DNA from: Candidatus Binatia bacterium | GTDB lineage: Bacteria > Desulfobacterota > Binatia > UBA1149 > JAJCZL01 | DNA: 64,000 nt | Assembly: GCA_028278325.1 (NCBI GenBank) | Contig: JANQEO010000063.1 | Span: forward strand, 1 to 64,000 | Reading direction: 5' to 3' | In this document: positions 1 through 11,145 of the stretch, piece by piece | Layout: each line of letters begins with the position of its first letter | Numbering within the stretch: the first letter of the stretch is position 1 | Notes under the pieces: model-generated | Seen by the model: the letters and a program-made list of their open reading frames with translations, nothing else | Database searches by the model: none | Told to the model about the DNA's origin: nothing | Made by a program: the position numbers and the translations under genes

Positions 1-346
1 CGTCATCGGAAAGGTCCAGGCTTTCGAGGATGGCCATGATGTTTTCCTCGACGGTCAGGCCTCTGAACACCGATCTCTCCTGGGGCAGATAGGAGATGCC
101 CAGCCGAGCCCGCTCGTACATGGGCAGTCCCGAGAGGCTTTGATTGCCGAGCAGGATATCGCCTTCGTCGGGGCGCTCGAATCCCGAGATCATGTGGAAT
201 GACGTGGTCTTGCCCGCTCCGTTGGGACCGAGAAGCCCGACCACCTCCCCCTGGCTGACGCGCAGCGTCAGGTGGTCGACCACCCGTCGTCGGGAATAGG
301 CCTTGATCAGCTCTTCGGCTCTCAACTCCAGGCCGTTGTCACTCAT
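1..346 (-). CDS. lptB: LPS export ABC transporter ATP-binding protein LptB (partial, runs off left edge)
   Basis: Cytoplasmic ATPase of the LptB2FGC complex, which extracts LPS from the inner membrane and drives it along the Lpt bridge. Only the first 115 codons are in the window. They show the Walker A loop GPNGAGKTT around residues 41-48 and a Q-loop region (YLPQERSVF) followed by GLTVEENI, a stretch characteristic of LptB. The ATG at 346-344 lies inside the 3' end of the upstream gene (8 nt overlap), so translation is probably coupled to lptA. The Walker B and signature motifs are beyond the edge. Identity is strong because of its place behind lptC and lptA. Confidence 0.93.
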   Translation of the reverse strand, partial: MSDNGLELRAEELIKAYSRRRVVDHLTLRVSQGEVVGLLGPNGAGKTTSFHMISGFERPDEGDILLGNQSLSGLPMYERARLGISYLPQERSVFRGLTVEENIMAILESLDLSDD

Positions 347-908
347 CTTCTTCTTCCGGGAGGGCCTCGATCTCGATCACGGCTTTGACCGGCTCGTCGC
401 CGCCGACGATCACGGCGTGTCCCTCGTCGATATGGAATACTACAGTTTCACCCCTGACGCTGCTCTCGCCCGATCCCAGAGCGGCGTTGCCGCTCAACAC
501 GAACGTAGCCTGGTCTTGGTTGTAGTCGGCGAGCTCGCCCGAGGCTCTTTCCGTGCCGCGGCTGATGCGTACGTTGCCGACCGCCTGGATCTTGCGTCCT
601 GTCCTCTTGGGCGGAGCCGCTCCGGTAACGGTCAGAGTATCGGCCTCGAGCTTGGTGTCGCCCTGGGTCACCACCACGTTTCCGCGGCATAGCAGGCGCC
701 GGCTCTCGAGTTCGAACTCGAGAGTATCGGCACTCAGATTCAGGTCCGAGGGAACGTCGGACAGCTCGAGCACTTTCAGGTCCGCGGCTATCGTCGAGAT
801 GACCTCGTTGGTGCGCTCGCCCATGTCGTCGTCGTTTGCGGCCCATGCTGCCGACGACGCCAGCAGTGCGGCGAAGAGCGCGGAGACGAATGCGACTCCG
901 GGTCTCAT
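339..908 (-). CDS. lptA: LPS transport periplasmic protein LptA (OstA family)
   Basis: Periplasmic bridge protein that carries LPS between LptC and the outer membrane. The 189-residue product begins with a hydrophobic signal peptide ending near SSAAWA. It then has an OstA-type region with repeated beta segments: [31 protein letters not shown] and later [21 protein letters not shown] form the usual alternating 'v.a..l.y....a...GnV' pattern (each quoted here only in part). Two starts are possible: GTG at 911 or ATG at 908. I use the ATG, whose A overlaps the last base of the lptC stop. It is about the usual family length and ends in an acidic tail (LPEEEDE). Confidence 0.87.
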   Translation of the reverse strand: MRPGVAFVSALFAALLASSAAWAANDDDMGERTNEVISTIAADLKVLELSDVPSDLNLSADTLEFELESRRLLCRGNVVVTQGDTKLEADTLTVTGAAPPKRTGRKIQAVGNVRISRGTERASGELADYNQDQATFVLSGNAALGSGESSVRGETVVFHIDEGHAVIVGGDEPVKAVIEIEALPEEEDE

Positions 909-1507
909 CACTCGCTCTCACCTGCGGAAACCGGCGTCTTCGACAGCTTCAGGTTGACGTTCGAGTCCAGCCTCAGCTTCTTGTCGCCGAGATGCAGAGC
1001 GAACCCGCTTCCACTCAGTGAGACCTCCGGAGACTTGAGTTCCACGAAACCTTGCGAAACCAGAAGTCGCTGGTCGGTTTCGAAGGTCAGTTGGTCGGCG
1101 ATCAGCCGGAATTGCTCCAACTTCACGTTGACGTTTCCGTTCATCTCTGCGGCGTCCACCTCGTTGCCGTTGATGTAGAGACGCGCCTGCTCCGACGACA
1201 AAGTAGCGAACTCCTCTCCGTCGTCGAAAAACGTGATGCTCGGAGACACGACCACGACCGAGGTGTCGTCCTTGAAGTAACTGGCTTCGGCAGCCGACAG
1301 TTCCAGGAGCTTCTTGCCGTCACGCGTTACGACACGATTAAAGTCGCGGATCCTTTGAACGATCTTGGGGATGTTCTCGGGTCGTATCGAAAGGTCGAAG
1401 ACGCTGTCGGTGTCTATGCGCCCGCCCAGCCGGCTCATCAGAATGCCGACTATGACGACCGCGACCAGAACGGCCGTCGCCCGAAGGTAGTAGCGCTTCA
1501 CGGCCAA
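908..1507 (-). CDS. lptC: LPS export system protein LptC
   Basis: Inner-membrane anchored bitopic protein that receives LPS from the LptBFG transporter and passes it to LptA. It has one N-terminal transmembrane helix (about residues 8-26) followed by a periplasmic beta-jellyroll-like domain. The ITFFDDGEEFATLSSEQA stretch and a GNVNVKLEQFRLIADQLTFE stretch are typical of LptC. At 199 residues it is of normal length. The start is TTG at 1507; a GTG two codons later is equally possible. It sits between kdsD (6 nt gap) and lptA (overlapping). Confidence 0.85.
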   Translation of the reverse strand: MAVKRYYLRATAVLVAVVIVGILMSRLGGRIDTDSVFDLSIRPENIPKIVQRIRDFNRVVTRDGKKLLELSAAEASYFKDDTSVVVVSPSITFFDDGEEFATLSSEQARLYINGNEVDAAEMNGNVNVKLEQFRLIADQLTFETDQRLLVSQGFVELKSPEVSLSGSGFALHLGDKKLRLDSNVNLKLSKTPVSAGESE

Positions 1508-1513
1508 ATGGTA

Positions 1514-2514
1514 TCAGGCGATGCCGGCACGCAGTAGGTCGTGCATGTGGATTATGCCCGCCGGTTTACGGCCGGGATCGTCGAGGATGAACAGCGACGT
1601 GATCGAGTGCTTCTCCATCATCGCCAGAGCCTCGGCAGCCAGCACGTCGCCGGCGATGGTTTTGGGGGCGCTCGTCATGATCTGCCCCGACGTCATGTCT
1701 CTGGTGTCGCCGATGGAGAGCACTGCCCGGCGGATGTCTCCGTCGGTTATGACGCCGGCCAGGGCGCCTTCGTCGTCGACAACGCCGACGGTGCCCAGCT
1801 TGCCCTCGGTCATCGCCTCGAGTGTCGCTTTCATGGGAGCATCCAGCCCGATCAGTGGGATGTCGCTTCCCCGCCGCATTATCTCGGCCACTCTCAACAG
1901 GCGTCTTCCGAGCGCTCCACCGGGGTGCAGAACTGCGAAGTCGTCTTCAGAGAATCCCTTTCGCTCGAGGACGGCCACCGCCAAAGCGTCACCCACCGCA
2001 AGCGTGGCGGTGGTGCTGGCAGTCGGCGCCAATCCGAGGGGGCAGGCTTCCTTGGCCACACTCACATCGAGAAGCGCGTCGGCGGCGCTGGCCAGCGGGG
2101 AGTCGAGTCCGCCGGTGATCGCGATCAAAGGGATCTCGAGGCGCTTGACCGCCGGTAGCAGCGACAGCAGTTCCTCGGTGGTGCCGCTGTTGGATACCCC
2201 GATGCACACGTCGCCGCGGGTAAGGATTCCGATGTCGCCGTGGGCAGCCTCGGCGGCATGAAGGAAGATGGACGATGTGCCCGTGGAGCTGAACGTTGCC
2301 GCCATCTTCCGGCAGACCTGCCCCGACTTGCCCATCCCGGTTACGACCGTGCGCCCCGAGCATTCGCCGATGAGCTCGACGGCTTTCTCGAATTGGCCGT
2401 CGAGACGAGTCGCGACTGCTCGTAACGCCTCGATCTCGATGTCGAGGACGCGCTTCGCCGATTCCAATACTGATGGGCCTGCGGCGGCCCTGCGCCCGGT
2501 GCTCACGGCGCCGC

Positions 2515-2518
<4 letters not shown>
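1514..2518 (-). CDS. kdsD: Arabinose-5-phosphate isomerase (KdsD/KpsF/GutQ family)
   Basis: Converts ribulose 5-phosphate to arabinose 5-phosphate, the first step to Kdo. The 334-residue protein has an N-terminal SIS sugar-isomerase domain (about residues 40-175; TGMGKSGQVCRKMAATFSSTG and the HGDIGIL segment are diagnostic) and two C-terminal CBS domains (about 205-265 and 270-330). The ATG overlaps the kdsA stop (ATGA). Enzyme order in this operon matches the pathway: KdsD supplies KdsA, whose product goes to KdsB. No KdsC phosphatase gene is seen in the window. Confidence 0.95.
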
Positions 2519-5054
<2,536 letters not shown>

Positions 5055-5069
5055 CTACCCCGTTCGACT

Positions 5070-5858
5070 TCAGGTCCCTAACCCACCAACGATCTTGCGA
5101 ACAGCCTGGAGATCCTCAGGCGTGTCGACTTCCAACGGCGACGAGCCCGAATAGCGCACCACGCCGATGCCGATACCGTTCTCGAGGGCCCTGAGCTGCT
5201 CGAGACGCTCGGATTTCTCCAACGGTGTCGGTTCGAGAGCGGCTATTCTAAGGAGCGCGTCGCGGCGGTAGGCGTAAAGGCCGACGTGGTGAAGCGCCAG
5301 CTGTATGTCTTCCGGCGTATCCCGGTTGTAAGGGATCGCTGCTCTCGAGAAATACAGTGCGCGCCCCTGCAGGTCGGTCACTACCTTTACTATAGAGTCG
5401 GTTTTCAGTTCTCCGGCGTCGGCCAGCGGTACGGCCAGCGTCGCCATTTCCAAGCTCGCCTCTCCCCGCATTGCCTCAACAAGAGCGTCGACCATGCCCG
5501 GGTCCAGCACAGGTAGGTCTCCCTGGATGTTGACGATGATCCCCGCGTCCAGGGATTCGGCGACCTCGGCAACTCGATCGGTGCCGCTTTCGTGATCGCT
5601 GCGAGTCATCACTACTTCGGCGTCCGACCCGAGTGCCTCACGCACGCGCTCGTCGTCAGTGGCGACGATGACGCGTGAGACGGCATCGGCGAGGAGGGCC
5701 CTCTCGTAGACCCGCCTTATCATTGGGGTTCCGCCGATATCGGCGAGGGGTTTGCCCGGCACCCGTGAGGAAGCTAACCGAGCAGGAATCACTGCCACGG
5801 CGACCTCTTTGACGTCCGGCATAAAAAAACCGTGGCAGCACGCAGAGGCGCTCGCCAC
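5070..5858 (-). CDS. kdsB: 3-deoxy-manno-octulosonate cytidylyltransferase (CMP-Kdo synthetase)
   Basis: Activates Kdo with CTP to CMP-Kdo. The nucleotide-binding start AVIPARLASSRVPGKPLADIGG, a DDERV segment, NIQGDLPVLDP and LALHHVGLYAYRR are all classical. Two starts are possible. The ATG at 5822 gives a family-like N terminus (MPDVKEVAVAVIPAR, 249 residues) but directly follows a T-run and has no Shine-Dalgarno. The GTG at 5858 adds 12 residues (MASASACCHGFF) and lies 8 nt after the -10 box, as a leaderless start would; an AAGG is also 7 nt upstream. The added residues are encoded by the hairpin described separately. It is the first gene of the envelope operon. Confidence 0.94.
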   Translation of the reverse strand: MASASACCHGFFMPDVKEVAVAVIPARLASSRVPGKPLADIGGTPMIRRVYERALLADAVSRVIVATDDERVREALGSDAEVVMTRSDHESGTDRVAEVAESLDAGIIVNIQGDLPVLDPGMVDALVEAMRGEASLEMATLAVPLADAGELKTDSIVKVVTDLQGRALYFSRAAIPYNRDTPEDIQLALHHVGLYAYRRDALLRIAALEPTPLEKSERLEQLRALENGIGIGVVRYSGSSPLEVDTPEDLQAVRKIVGGLGT

Positions 5859-5860
5859 GG
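5823..5860 (-). terminator. Terminator-like hairpin with U7 tract at the 5' end of kdsB (candidate attenuator)
   Basis: On the minus strand a perfect 7-bp stem CCGTGGC/GCCACGG (5860-5854 with 5836-5830) encloses a 17-nt loop that can extend the stem further (AGC pairs with GCT). Seven T residues follow (5829-5823), immediately before the kdsB ATG. No minus-strand gene lies upstream for it to terminate, so it would act on the operon's own transcript. If the GTG at 5858 is used, the same bases are coding. Function is inferred from structure only. Confidence 0.6.
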
Positions 5861-5866
5861 AACACC

Positions 5867-5894
5867 CTTATAGAGCTGATCTACAGCATGTCAA
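5867..5894 (-). promoter_or_regulatory. Sigma-70-type promoter of the kdsB-lptB operon
   Basis: Minus strand: -35 TTGACA (5894-5889, 6/6 match), 16-bp spacer, -10 TATAAG (5872-5867, 5/6). The predicted transcription start is about 5861-5859, which is the first base of the hairpin and 1-3 bases before the GTG at 5858. The -35 box also lies inside a small palindrome, TGTCA-AAA-TGACA (5889-5901). This is the best match to consensus in the window. Confidence 0.75.
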
Positions 5895-6055
5895 AATGAC
5901 AGCCGCGGGGGTTCCCGGGACTGCTCGGATTTGGCCGGTGGCGGCATTCAGGGACCACACCGGCCCCCGGGGTTGCCGGGCACGCCGGCCAGGACCCCCG
6001 AAATAACGGCCTTTTCGCGCCCTTGGCATCGATACTGCAGACCAGCCTCGACGCC

Positions 6056-6745
6056 ATGAGCCAAGAAACCACGCAGCCACCGACCCTCGAGGAGCCGGTC
6101 GAGTCCACCGAGATCGGCGCCGGTCCGGCGACCAGCGAGATGTTCGCCGAGGTCGACCATGACTTCGGCAACATAGTCCACCGGATGTACTACTGGAGCG
6201 AGGTGCTCGAGGACAAGACCGGTGCCGACCCCGACGGCAGTGAGGCCGTGACCGAACTAAGGGATGCCCTAGGCGAGCTGCACAGGCTTCTCGGACGGGT
6301 CATGGAGTTCTTCAAGCCGGTGGAGATGCACATGTTTTCCTTGTCGGTCGAGGATCTCGTAGCGAGAGTCTCCCGCCGCCTCGGCTGCACGGATGTAGAA
6401 GGTGCCGACTCGCCGGCAGTGCGCGCCTTGTCCGCACACGAGATCGAGGTTGATCCCATGCAGTTGGATCGTGCCGTGGACATGGTGTGCGAGGCCCTGG
6501 TCGCGACCGAATCGTCTCCCGCTTCTCCCGCTGTTCGTGCCGTGAGAGTGGACGCCATCAGCAAGGATGGAAAGCGCGGCATATTGATGCGGTTGTCGGC
6601 CCAGCCCAACGGCGACAGCCCGTCGGCGCTGACCCATGTCACGCGAAACCTGGTGTCGAGGATCCTGGGTTGCATGAACTGGCGCCTGAGTTTCTCTGAC
6701 AAGCAGGACGAGCGAAGCTGCGACCTGTTCGTCACGGTCGACTGA
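6056..6745 (+). CDS. Hypothetical protein with a degenerate histidine-kinase-like N-terminal segment
   Basis: I do not recognise a family with confidence. The 229-residue soluble protein has an acidic N terminus, then VDHDFGNIVHRMYYW, which resembles the H-box (His followed by an acidic residue and N) of histidine kinase dimerisation helices. A long amphipathic helix follows, then a region beginning EIEVDPMQLDRAVDMVCEAL that resembles the N-box helix of a kinase ATPase domain. No G-boxes are visible, so catalytic activity is unlikely. The ATG at 6056 is preferred over an upstream TTG at 6023. It stands alone, ahead of the polysaccharide locus; a regulatory role is only a guess. Confidence 0.6.
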   Translation: MSQETTQPPTLEEPVESTEIGAGPATSEMFAEVDHDFGNIVHRMYYWSEVLEDKTGADPDGSEAVTELRDALGELHRLLGRVMEFFKPVEMHMFSLSVEDLVARVSRRLGCTDVEGADSPAVRALSAHEIEVDPMQLDRAVDMVCEALVATESSPASPAVRAVRVDAISKDGKRGILMRLSAQPNGDSPSALTHVTRNLVSRILGCMNWRLSFSDKQDERSCDLFVTVD

Positions 6746-6803
6746 GCGCCCGCGCACCCGCTTCAAAGCCAAGTCGGACAACGGTTTCACTGCCGTCCCG
6801 AGC

Positions 6804-6833
6804 TTGACAGCCCACCAGCCTCCTGGGAAGATT
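6804..6833 (+). promoter_or_regulatory. Possible promoter for the FecR-wza-wzc operon
   Basis: A perfect -35 hexamer TTGACA (6804-6809) lies in the 170-bp gap before the FecR-like gene. The best -10 candidate is AAGATT (6828-6833) with an 18-bp spacer, a weak match. A GCCGG...CCGGC inverted repeat lies about 20 bp further downstream. The predicted leader is about 75 nt. Confidence 0.35.
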
Positions 6834-6915
6834 ACACGTTGTCAGTTGCCGGTTTATTGGCCGGCGACCTGAAGGCGGTCTCTGCAACGGTGATCGCCGA
6901 GTGGAGGAGCGGAGG

Positions 6916-7728
6916 ATGACGAGGCGTGATGTCGCCGCCAGATTACTGGCGGTTTCGATAACCGGACTTTCCCTCGCAGTAGTGTGCAGCCGGCCGGCGC
7001 TCGCACTGAACCCTGTGGTCGGCACCGTGCAGGTGAACGGTCCGGTGTGGGTTTCCGGCGATGCCCGCTCTTGGAACGACGTGTCGCTGACTCGGCCGAT
7101 GTTGATAGGCGACACCTTCAAGACCGGTGAGGACGGCTACCTTCTGGCCGACATGGGCGCTCAGGGTGTCATCGGAATGTACGGCAACTCTCTCATAAAC
7201 GCGGTCGGCAACGGTAACGTACCTCAGATCGACGTCGCCGCCGGTAAGGTCGCTTTCCATCTGGCAGCCACGTCGGAGTTGGTCGTCTCCGTAGCCGACG
7301 CTGAGTTGATCGCGCCGGGGCCCGCTGCCGGGTCGGGTGTCGACGCCTACGTCGAGATCAACGACAACGGCGACGCGGTTGTCTCGGTAGAGCACGGATT
7401 CCTGAACGTCAGGACCAACGGCGTAGAGCGGCGAGTAAAAGCGGGGGAACGCTATCTGCTCAAGGAAACCGCTCTGGGGGCGCGGCCCGAGCAACTGGGG
7501 GCACGGCCCGAGCAGCTGGCGGCTGCCGAGACGGCCAACGAAGACCTGGAGCGCGACAAGGCGGCCGGGTTGGTGACCGAAGAGGATGAAGACGAGGAGG
7601 GCGCTGGTGTTCCGCCCGGCGGCGAAGGTATCGGCGTCGGTGAAGCGGCCGTGGGCGTGGCCGTCGTCGGTGGTGGTGCCGCTGCGCTCAGTGGCGGTGG
7701 CGGTGGTGACACCAACGGCAGCCCGTGA
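6916..7728 (+). CDS. Secreted FecR-domain protein heading the polysaccharide operon
   Basis: The signal peptide (about residues 1-31, ending PALA) is followed by a FecR-like beta-sandwich: VNGPVWVSGDARSWNDVS, then MLIGDTFKTGEDGYLLADMG and GNGNVPQIDVAAGKVAFHL are typical of the FecR domain. A perfect heptapeptide repeat GARPEQL-GARPEQL (7477-7518) precedes an acidic linker. The C terminus is a hydrophobic Gly/Ala/Val-rich segment followed by a Gly run, possibly a membrane-inserting tail. The ATG at 6916 has GGAGGAG 6 nt upstream; a GTG at 6901 is less likely. FecR-like proteins without a FecI sigma factor are common next to polysaccharide exporters; the role here is not known. Confidence 0.78.
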   Translation: MTRRDVAARLLAVSITGLSLAVVCSRPALALNPVVGTVQVNGPVWVSGDARSWNDVSLTRPMLIGDTFKTGEDGYLLADMGAQGVIGMYGNSLINAVGNGNVPQIDVAAGKVAFHLAATSELVVSVADAELIAPGPAAGSGVDAYVEINDNGDAVVSVEHGFLNVRTNGVERRVKAGERYLLKETALGARPEQLGARPEQLAAAETANEDLERDKAAGLVTEEDEDEEGAGVPPGGEGIGVGEAAVGVAVVGGGAAALSGGGGGDTNGSP

Positions 7729-7797
7729 CGACGGTTTATCCAGGTTGGTGAGCGCGCGGCTTTCCGATGCGGCGAACGATGCGGATTCCGAGAGCCG

Positions 7798-8778
7798 GTG
7801 ACTGATCCGAAGCGCTTCGTCGTCCTGCTGACTGCCGCGATCATCGTATCGTCGGGGTGCTCGGTTACGCCCAAGGGGCCCTACCCCGAGAGTTCCCAGG
7901 ACTCGGCCAAGCTCAACGAGTTCAACTCCAAGATAGCCCTGCTGGCCGGTCAGGCGACTGGCGAAGGCGAGTACCTCATCGGAGAAGAGGACCTCCTGGA
8001 AGTGACGCTCTTCGACATCCAGGACAAGAACGGTCTGCCCCGCATCATCCAGGCACGGGTCTCGACCTCGGGTCACGTCACCTTGCCCTATGTCGGCAAG
8101 ATAAAGGCACTAGGCGCCACGCCTCACGACTTCGAGGAGCATCTGACCTCGGAGTTCATGCGCTTCATCCGCGAGCCGCAGATCACGGTGTTCGTCCGTG
8201 AGTACCGCAGTTACCAGATCTCGGTCGTCGGCTATGTGGAGAACCCCGGTATCTACGAGCTCAAGGGTCGCCGTACTCTGTTGGAAGGGCTGGCGATGGC
8301 TGGTGGCCTGAACGAGGACGCCGGTCGCAAAGTCCGTTTGACGCGACAGCTCGAGAGCGAAGTCGAAACCATACTGCTCGACCTTGAACGCATAGCGCGA
8401 GAAGGAGATCTCAGTCTCAACCTCGCTCTCTTGCCGGGCGACGTCATCAGCGTACCTCAGGCCGGAGTCTTCTACGTCGAAGGCATGGTGACCAAGCCTG
8501 GTGCCTATCCTTTGCAGCAGCCGACGACGGTGAGCCAAGCCTTGGCCACGGCCGGGGGAATGGACTTCACGCTGGCCAACGTCTCCGGAACCGTGTTGCT
8601 GAGGAAGATGGACAACGGTGAGCGCGAGCAGATCCCCGTCCGTTACGCGGCGATCAAGAACGGCAAGGCGGAAGACTTCATGATCGAGGAAGACGACGTG
8701 ATCGTCGTCCCCTTGTCGGGGACCAAGTTCATCTTCGATCGCACGATCGACCTGTTCCGCGTCAATACCGCGATCTGA
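7798..8778 (+). CDS. Polysaccharide export lipoprotein (Wza family, Poly_export and SLBB domains)
   Basis: Outer-membrane exporter of the capsule/EPS pathway. The signal peptide ends in a lipobox (SSGC, Cys about residue 21). The Poly_export domain covers about 58-135 (GEYLIGEEDLLEVTLFD and VSTSGHVTLPYVGKIKALG are typical). Two SLBB-type repeats follow (QISVVGYVENPGIYEL..., GVFYVEGMVTKPGAYPL...). The start is GTG at 7798. Length 326 is within the normal range. It is followed 32 nt later by the Wzc-type kinase, the usual partner. Confidence 0.93.
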   Translation: MTDPKRFVVLLTAAIIVSSGCSVTPKGPYPESSQDSAKLNEFNSKIALLAGQATGEGEYLIGEEDLLEVTLFDIQDKNGLPRIIQARVSTSGHVTLPYVGKIKALGATPHDFEEHLTSEFMRFIREPQITVFVREYRSYQISVVGYVENPGIYELKGRRTLLEGLAMAGGLNEDAGRKVRLTRQLESEVETILLDLERIAREGDLSLNLALLPGDVISVPQAGVFYVEGMVTKPGAYPLQQPTTVSQALATAGGMDFTLANVSGTVLLRKMDNGEREQIPVRYAAIKNGKAEDFMIEEDDVIVVPLSGTKFIFDRTIDLFRVNTAI

Positions 8779-8810
8779 CGATAACCGCACGGCGAACCGG
8801 CAGACACTGG

Positions 8811-11135
8811 ATGGAGTACCGAGGAAACAACGGCAGCGGCAACGGCTACGACGGCGAGCCCGGGCTCCCCGACCTACGGCCCTATTCAGGAAGCCGGGAG
8901 CTGATCCTGGCCTCCAATGGCGCGAGCCGGGAGAGGGAGGAAAGCTCCTTTCACCTATGGGACTACATCCGCATCCTGTCACGGCGGCGCTGGACCGCGG
9001 CAGCCGTTTTCACGGTGTGCGTACTGTCGACCTTGGTATTGAGCCTGGCCGCCACGTCCGTCTATCGCTCCACCGCCTTGCTGCAGATTCAGCCCGGAGG
9101 TCCGAAGATTACCGACTTCGACTCCGTCCAGGAATCGGTCACCCAATCACAGGCCTACGCTGACTTCTTCCAAACCCAGTACATAGTCCTCACCAGCCGT
9201 GCGCTCGCCCGACGCACGATCGACGAGCTGGGGCTCGAGGAGAACCCTTACATCAATGGTGAATTTCGGCGCTCCACGATGGTCGGACGAGGCAAGTCCT
9301 GGGTGGGCGCAATGCTTTCCGAGGGCGGGGACGAAGCACGGCTCGCGGCCAGGCGTGAGCACGAGATGGTCGATGATTTCATCGAGTCCGTCTCGGTGAG
9401 ACCGCGCCGCAAGTCTTTCCTCGTCGAACTCAGCTTCTCGTCGCCGGATCCCGCCCTGGCTCGCGATGTGACCGAAACCCTGGCGCGCGAATACATCGAC
9501 CTCACGCTCGACCAGCGCATCGAGGCCGCCTCCCAAGCCCGCCATTTCATCGAGAAGCAGCTCGACAAAGTAAAAGGCAAGCTCGAAGCTTCCGAGCAGG
9601 CGTTGCAAGTTTTCGCCAAGGGTCAGGAAATCCATGCGATCGAGCAGGAGGAGCGCGTAATCCAGGACCGGTTGACCGATCTCAACGACCGTTTGACCGA
9701 AGCGGAAGCCTCACGCATCGCTGCTGAAACCACTCATGTGGAGGCGATCAGCAAGGATAGGCGCTACCTTTCTCAGATCGTCAACAGCCCGTTGATCAAG
9801 TCTCTGCGCGAGGAGTTGGCCAAGGTGCAGGCCGATCGCGCAGAGCTGGGGGCGACCTTCACCGATGAGTTCCCTGAAGTGCGCACCCTGGATGCCCGCA
9901 TCGAGCAACTCGAGGACGCGATCTTCGAGGCCGAAGACAGAATCCTGTCGAGCGTACGCTCGGAGTACGAGCAGGCAGTAGAGAGGGAAGTCCTGCTGCG
10001 CGAGAAGCTCGAGATGCAGAAGGCGGTAGTGGCCGCATACGAGGAGAAGGCGATCGACTTCAAGATTCTCCATCGTGAAGTCTCGACCAACAGGGAGATC
10101 TACGAGGATCTGCTCAGGAGGATGAAAGAGGTCGAGGTCGCAGAGGCCATACGCGCGACCAACATCAGCTTGCTCGATCCGCCCGAGGAGCCTCTCGAAG
10201 CTGCGTCGCCGAACCTGCCGCTGAACCTCGCGTTGTCGATGCTCATAGGCGCCTTCGGCGGTATCGGGTTCGCCTTCTTCCAGGAGTACATGGACGACTC
10301 CCTCAAGACGCCCGACGATGTCGAGCGGCATCTTGCGCTGCCGACGCTGGGCGCGGTTCCCGAGTTTTCGCTGGTGCGCATCAATGGAGGAGAAGCGCGC
10401 ACCAGCGCGGACCTCGAGGTTGCCTGCCAGCCGACATCGGCGGGAGCTGAAGCCATACGCACGCTCAGGGCGTCACTCTTGCTCGCCGCTCCCGGCGGTC
10501 TTCCTTCGCGCCTCCTGCTGACGAGCGCACAGCCGGGAGAGGGCAAGACCTGCATCGCGGTGAACCTGGCAACGGCACTGGCCCAGACAGGCCGCAAGGT
10601 GTGCCTGGTGGACTGCGACCTGCGGCGCCCGCGCGTTCACAAGGCCCTCGGTATGAACCTGTCGCCGGGCTTGAGCAACTATTTGACGGGCAACTTGCCG
10701 ATCGACGACATCATTCGCCGCAGTGGTCAGTCGGGTCTGGATTTCGTCTCGGCCGGTCCGCTTCCGCCCAACCCGGTCGATCTTCTCAACTCGGCCCCGA
10801 TGCAATCGCTTCTGCGCGACCTTGAAGAGCGTTACGACCAGGTTCTCGTCGACGCGCCGCCGGCACTCGGTTTTGCCGACGTGCCCATCATGGCCAGTCA
10901 GCTCGGAGGAGCATGCCTGCTGGTCGCGCGGTCGGGAGAAACCTCCAAGCGCATGGCGCGTCAGGCCTGCGACTACCTCATTCGAATGCAGTCAAAGCTT
11001 CTCGGTGTCGTGCTCAACCGTGTGTCGACGGGACGTGACGGCCACTCCTACTACGGATACTACACGTCTTACGGCGACTACTACGGGCAGCGCGGCAACG
11101 AAGAGGAAACCCAAGGCCTCGAACGAGTAGCCTGA
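8811..11135 (+). CDS. Polysaccharide co-polymerase with fused tyrosine autokinase (Wzc type)
   Basis: Inner-membrane protein controlling chain length and export through cycles of tyrosine phosphorylation. The N-terminal Wzz domain has a transmembrane helix near residues 62-84, a long periplasmic coiled-coil region (about 240-430, rich in Glu/Arg/Gln heptads), and a second transmembrane helix near 465-485. The C-terminal BY-kinase has Walker A SAQPGEGKTC, Walker A' LVDCDLRRPR and Walker B VLVDAPPA. It ends in a Tyr cluster (SYYGYYTSYGDYYG), the autophosphorylation site. Length 774 is typical of fused Gram-negative forms. Confidence 0.95.
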   Translation: MEYRGNNGSGNGYDGEPGLPDLRPYSGSRELILASNGASREREESSFHLWDYIRILSRRRWTAAAVFTVCVLSTLVLSLAATSVYRSTALLQIQPGGPKITDFDSVQESVTQSQAYADFFQTQYIVLTSRALARRTIDELGLEENPYINGEFRRSTMVGRGKSWVGAMLSEGGDEARLAARREHEMVDDFIESVSVRPRRKSFLVELSFSSPDPALARDVTETLAREYIDLTLDQRIEAASQARHFIEKQLDKVKGKLEASEQALQVFAKGQEIHAIEQEERVIQDRLTDLNDRLTEAEASRIAAETTHVEAISKDRRYLSQIVNSPLIKSLREELAKVQADRAELGATFTDEFPEVRTLDARIEQLEDAIFEAEDRILSSVRSEYEQAVEREVLLREKLEMQKAVVAAYEEKAIDFKILHREVSTNREIYEDLLRRMKEVEVAEAIRATNISLLDPPEEPLEAASPNLPLNLALSMLIGAFGGIGFAFFQEYMDDSLKTPDDVERHLALPTLGAVPEFSLVRINGGEARTSADLEVACQPTSAGAEAIRTLRASLLLAAPGGLPSRLLLTSAQPGEGKTCIAVNLATALAQTGRKVCLVDCDLRRPRVHKALGMNLSPGLSNYLTGNLPIDDIIRRSGQSGLDFVSAGPLPPNPVDLLNSAPMQSLLRDLEERYDQVLVDAPPALGFADVPIMASQLGGACLLVARSGETSKRMARQACDYLIRMQSKLLGVVLNRVSTGRDGHSYYGYYTSYGDYYGQRGNEEETQGLERVA

Positions 11136-11145
11136 CCCGGGCCCG

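Noticed and set aside
6943..8076. 377-codon minus-strand ORF antisense to the FecR and Wza-type genes
   Set aside because: No family motif; rich in Arg/Asp/Gly as expected of an antisense frame in GC-rich DNA. The plus-strand genes have clear domains.
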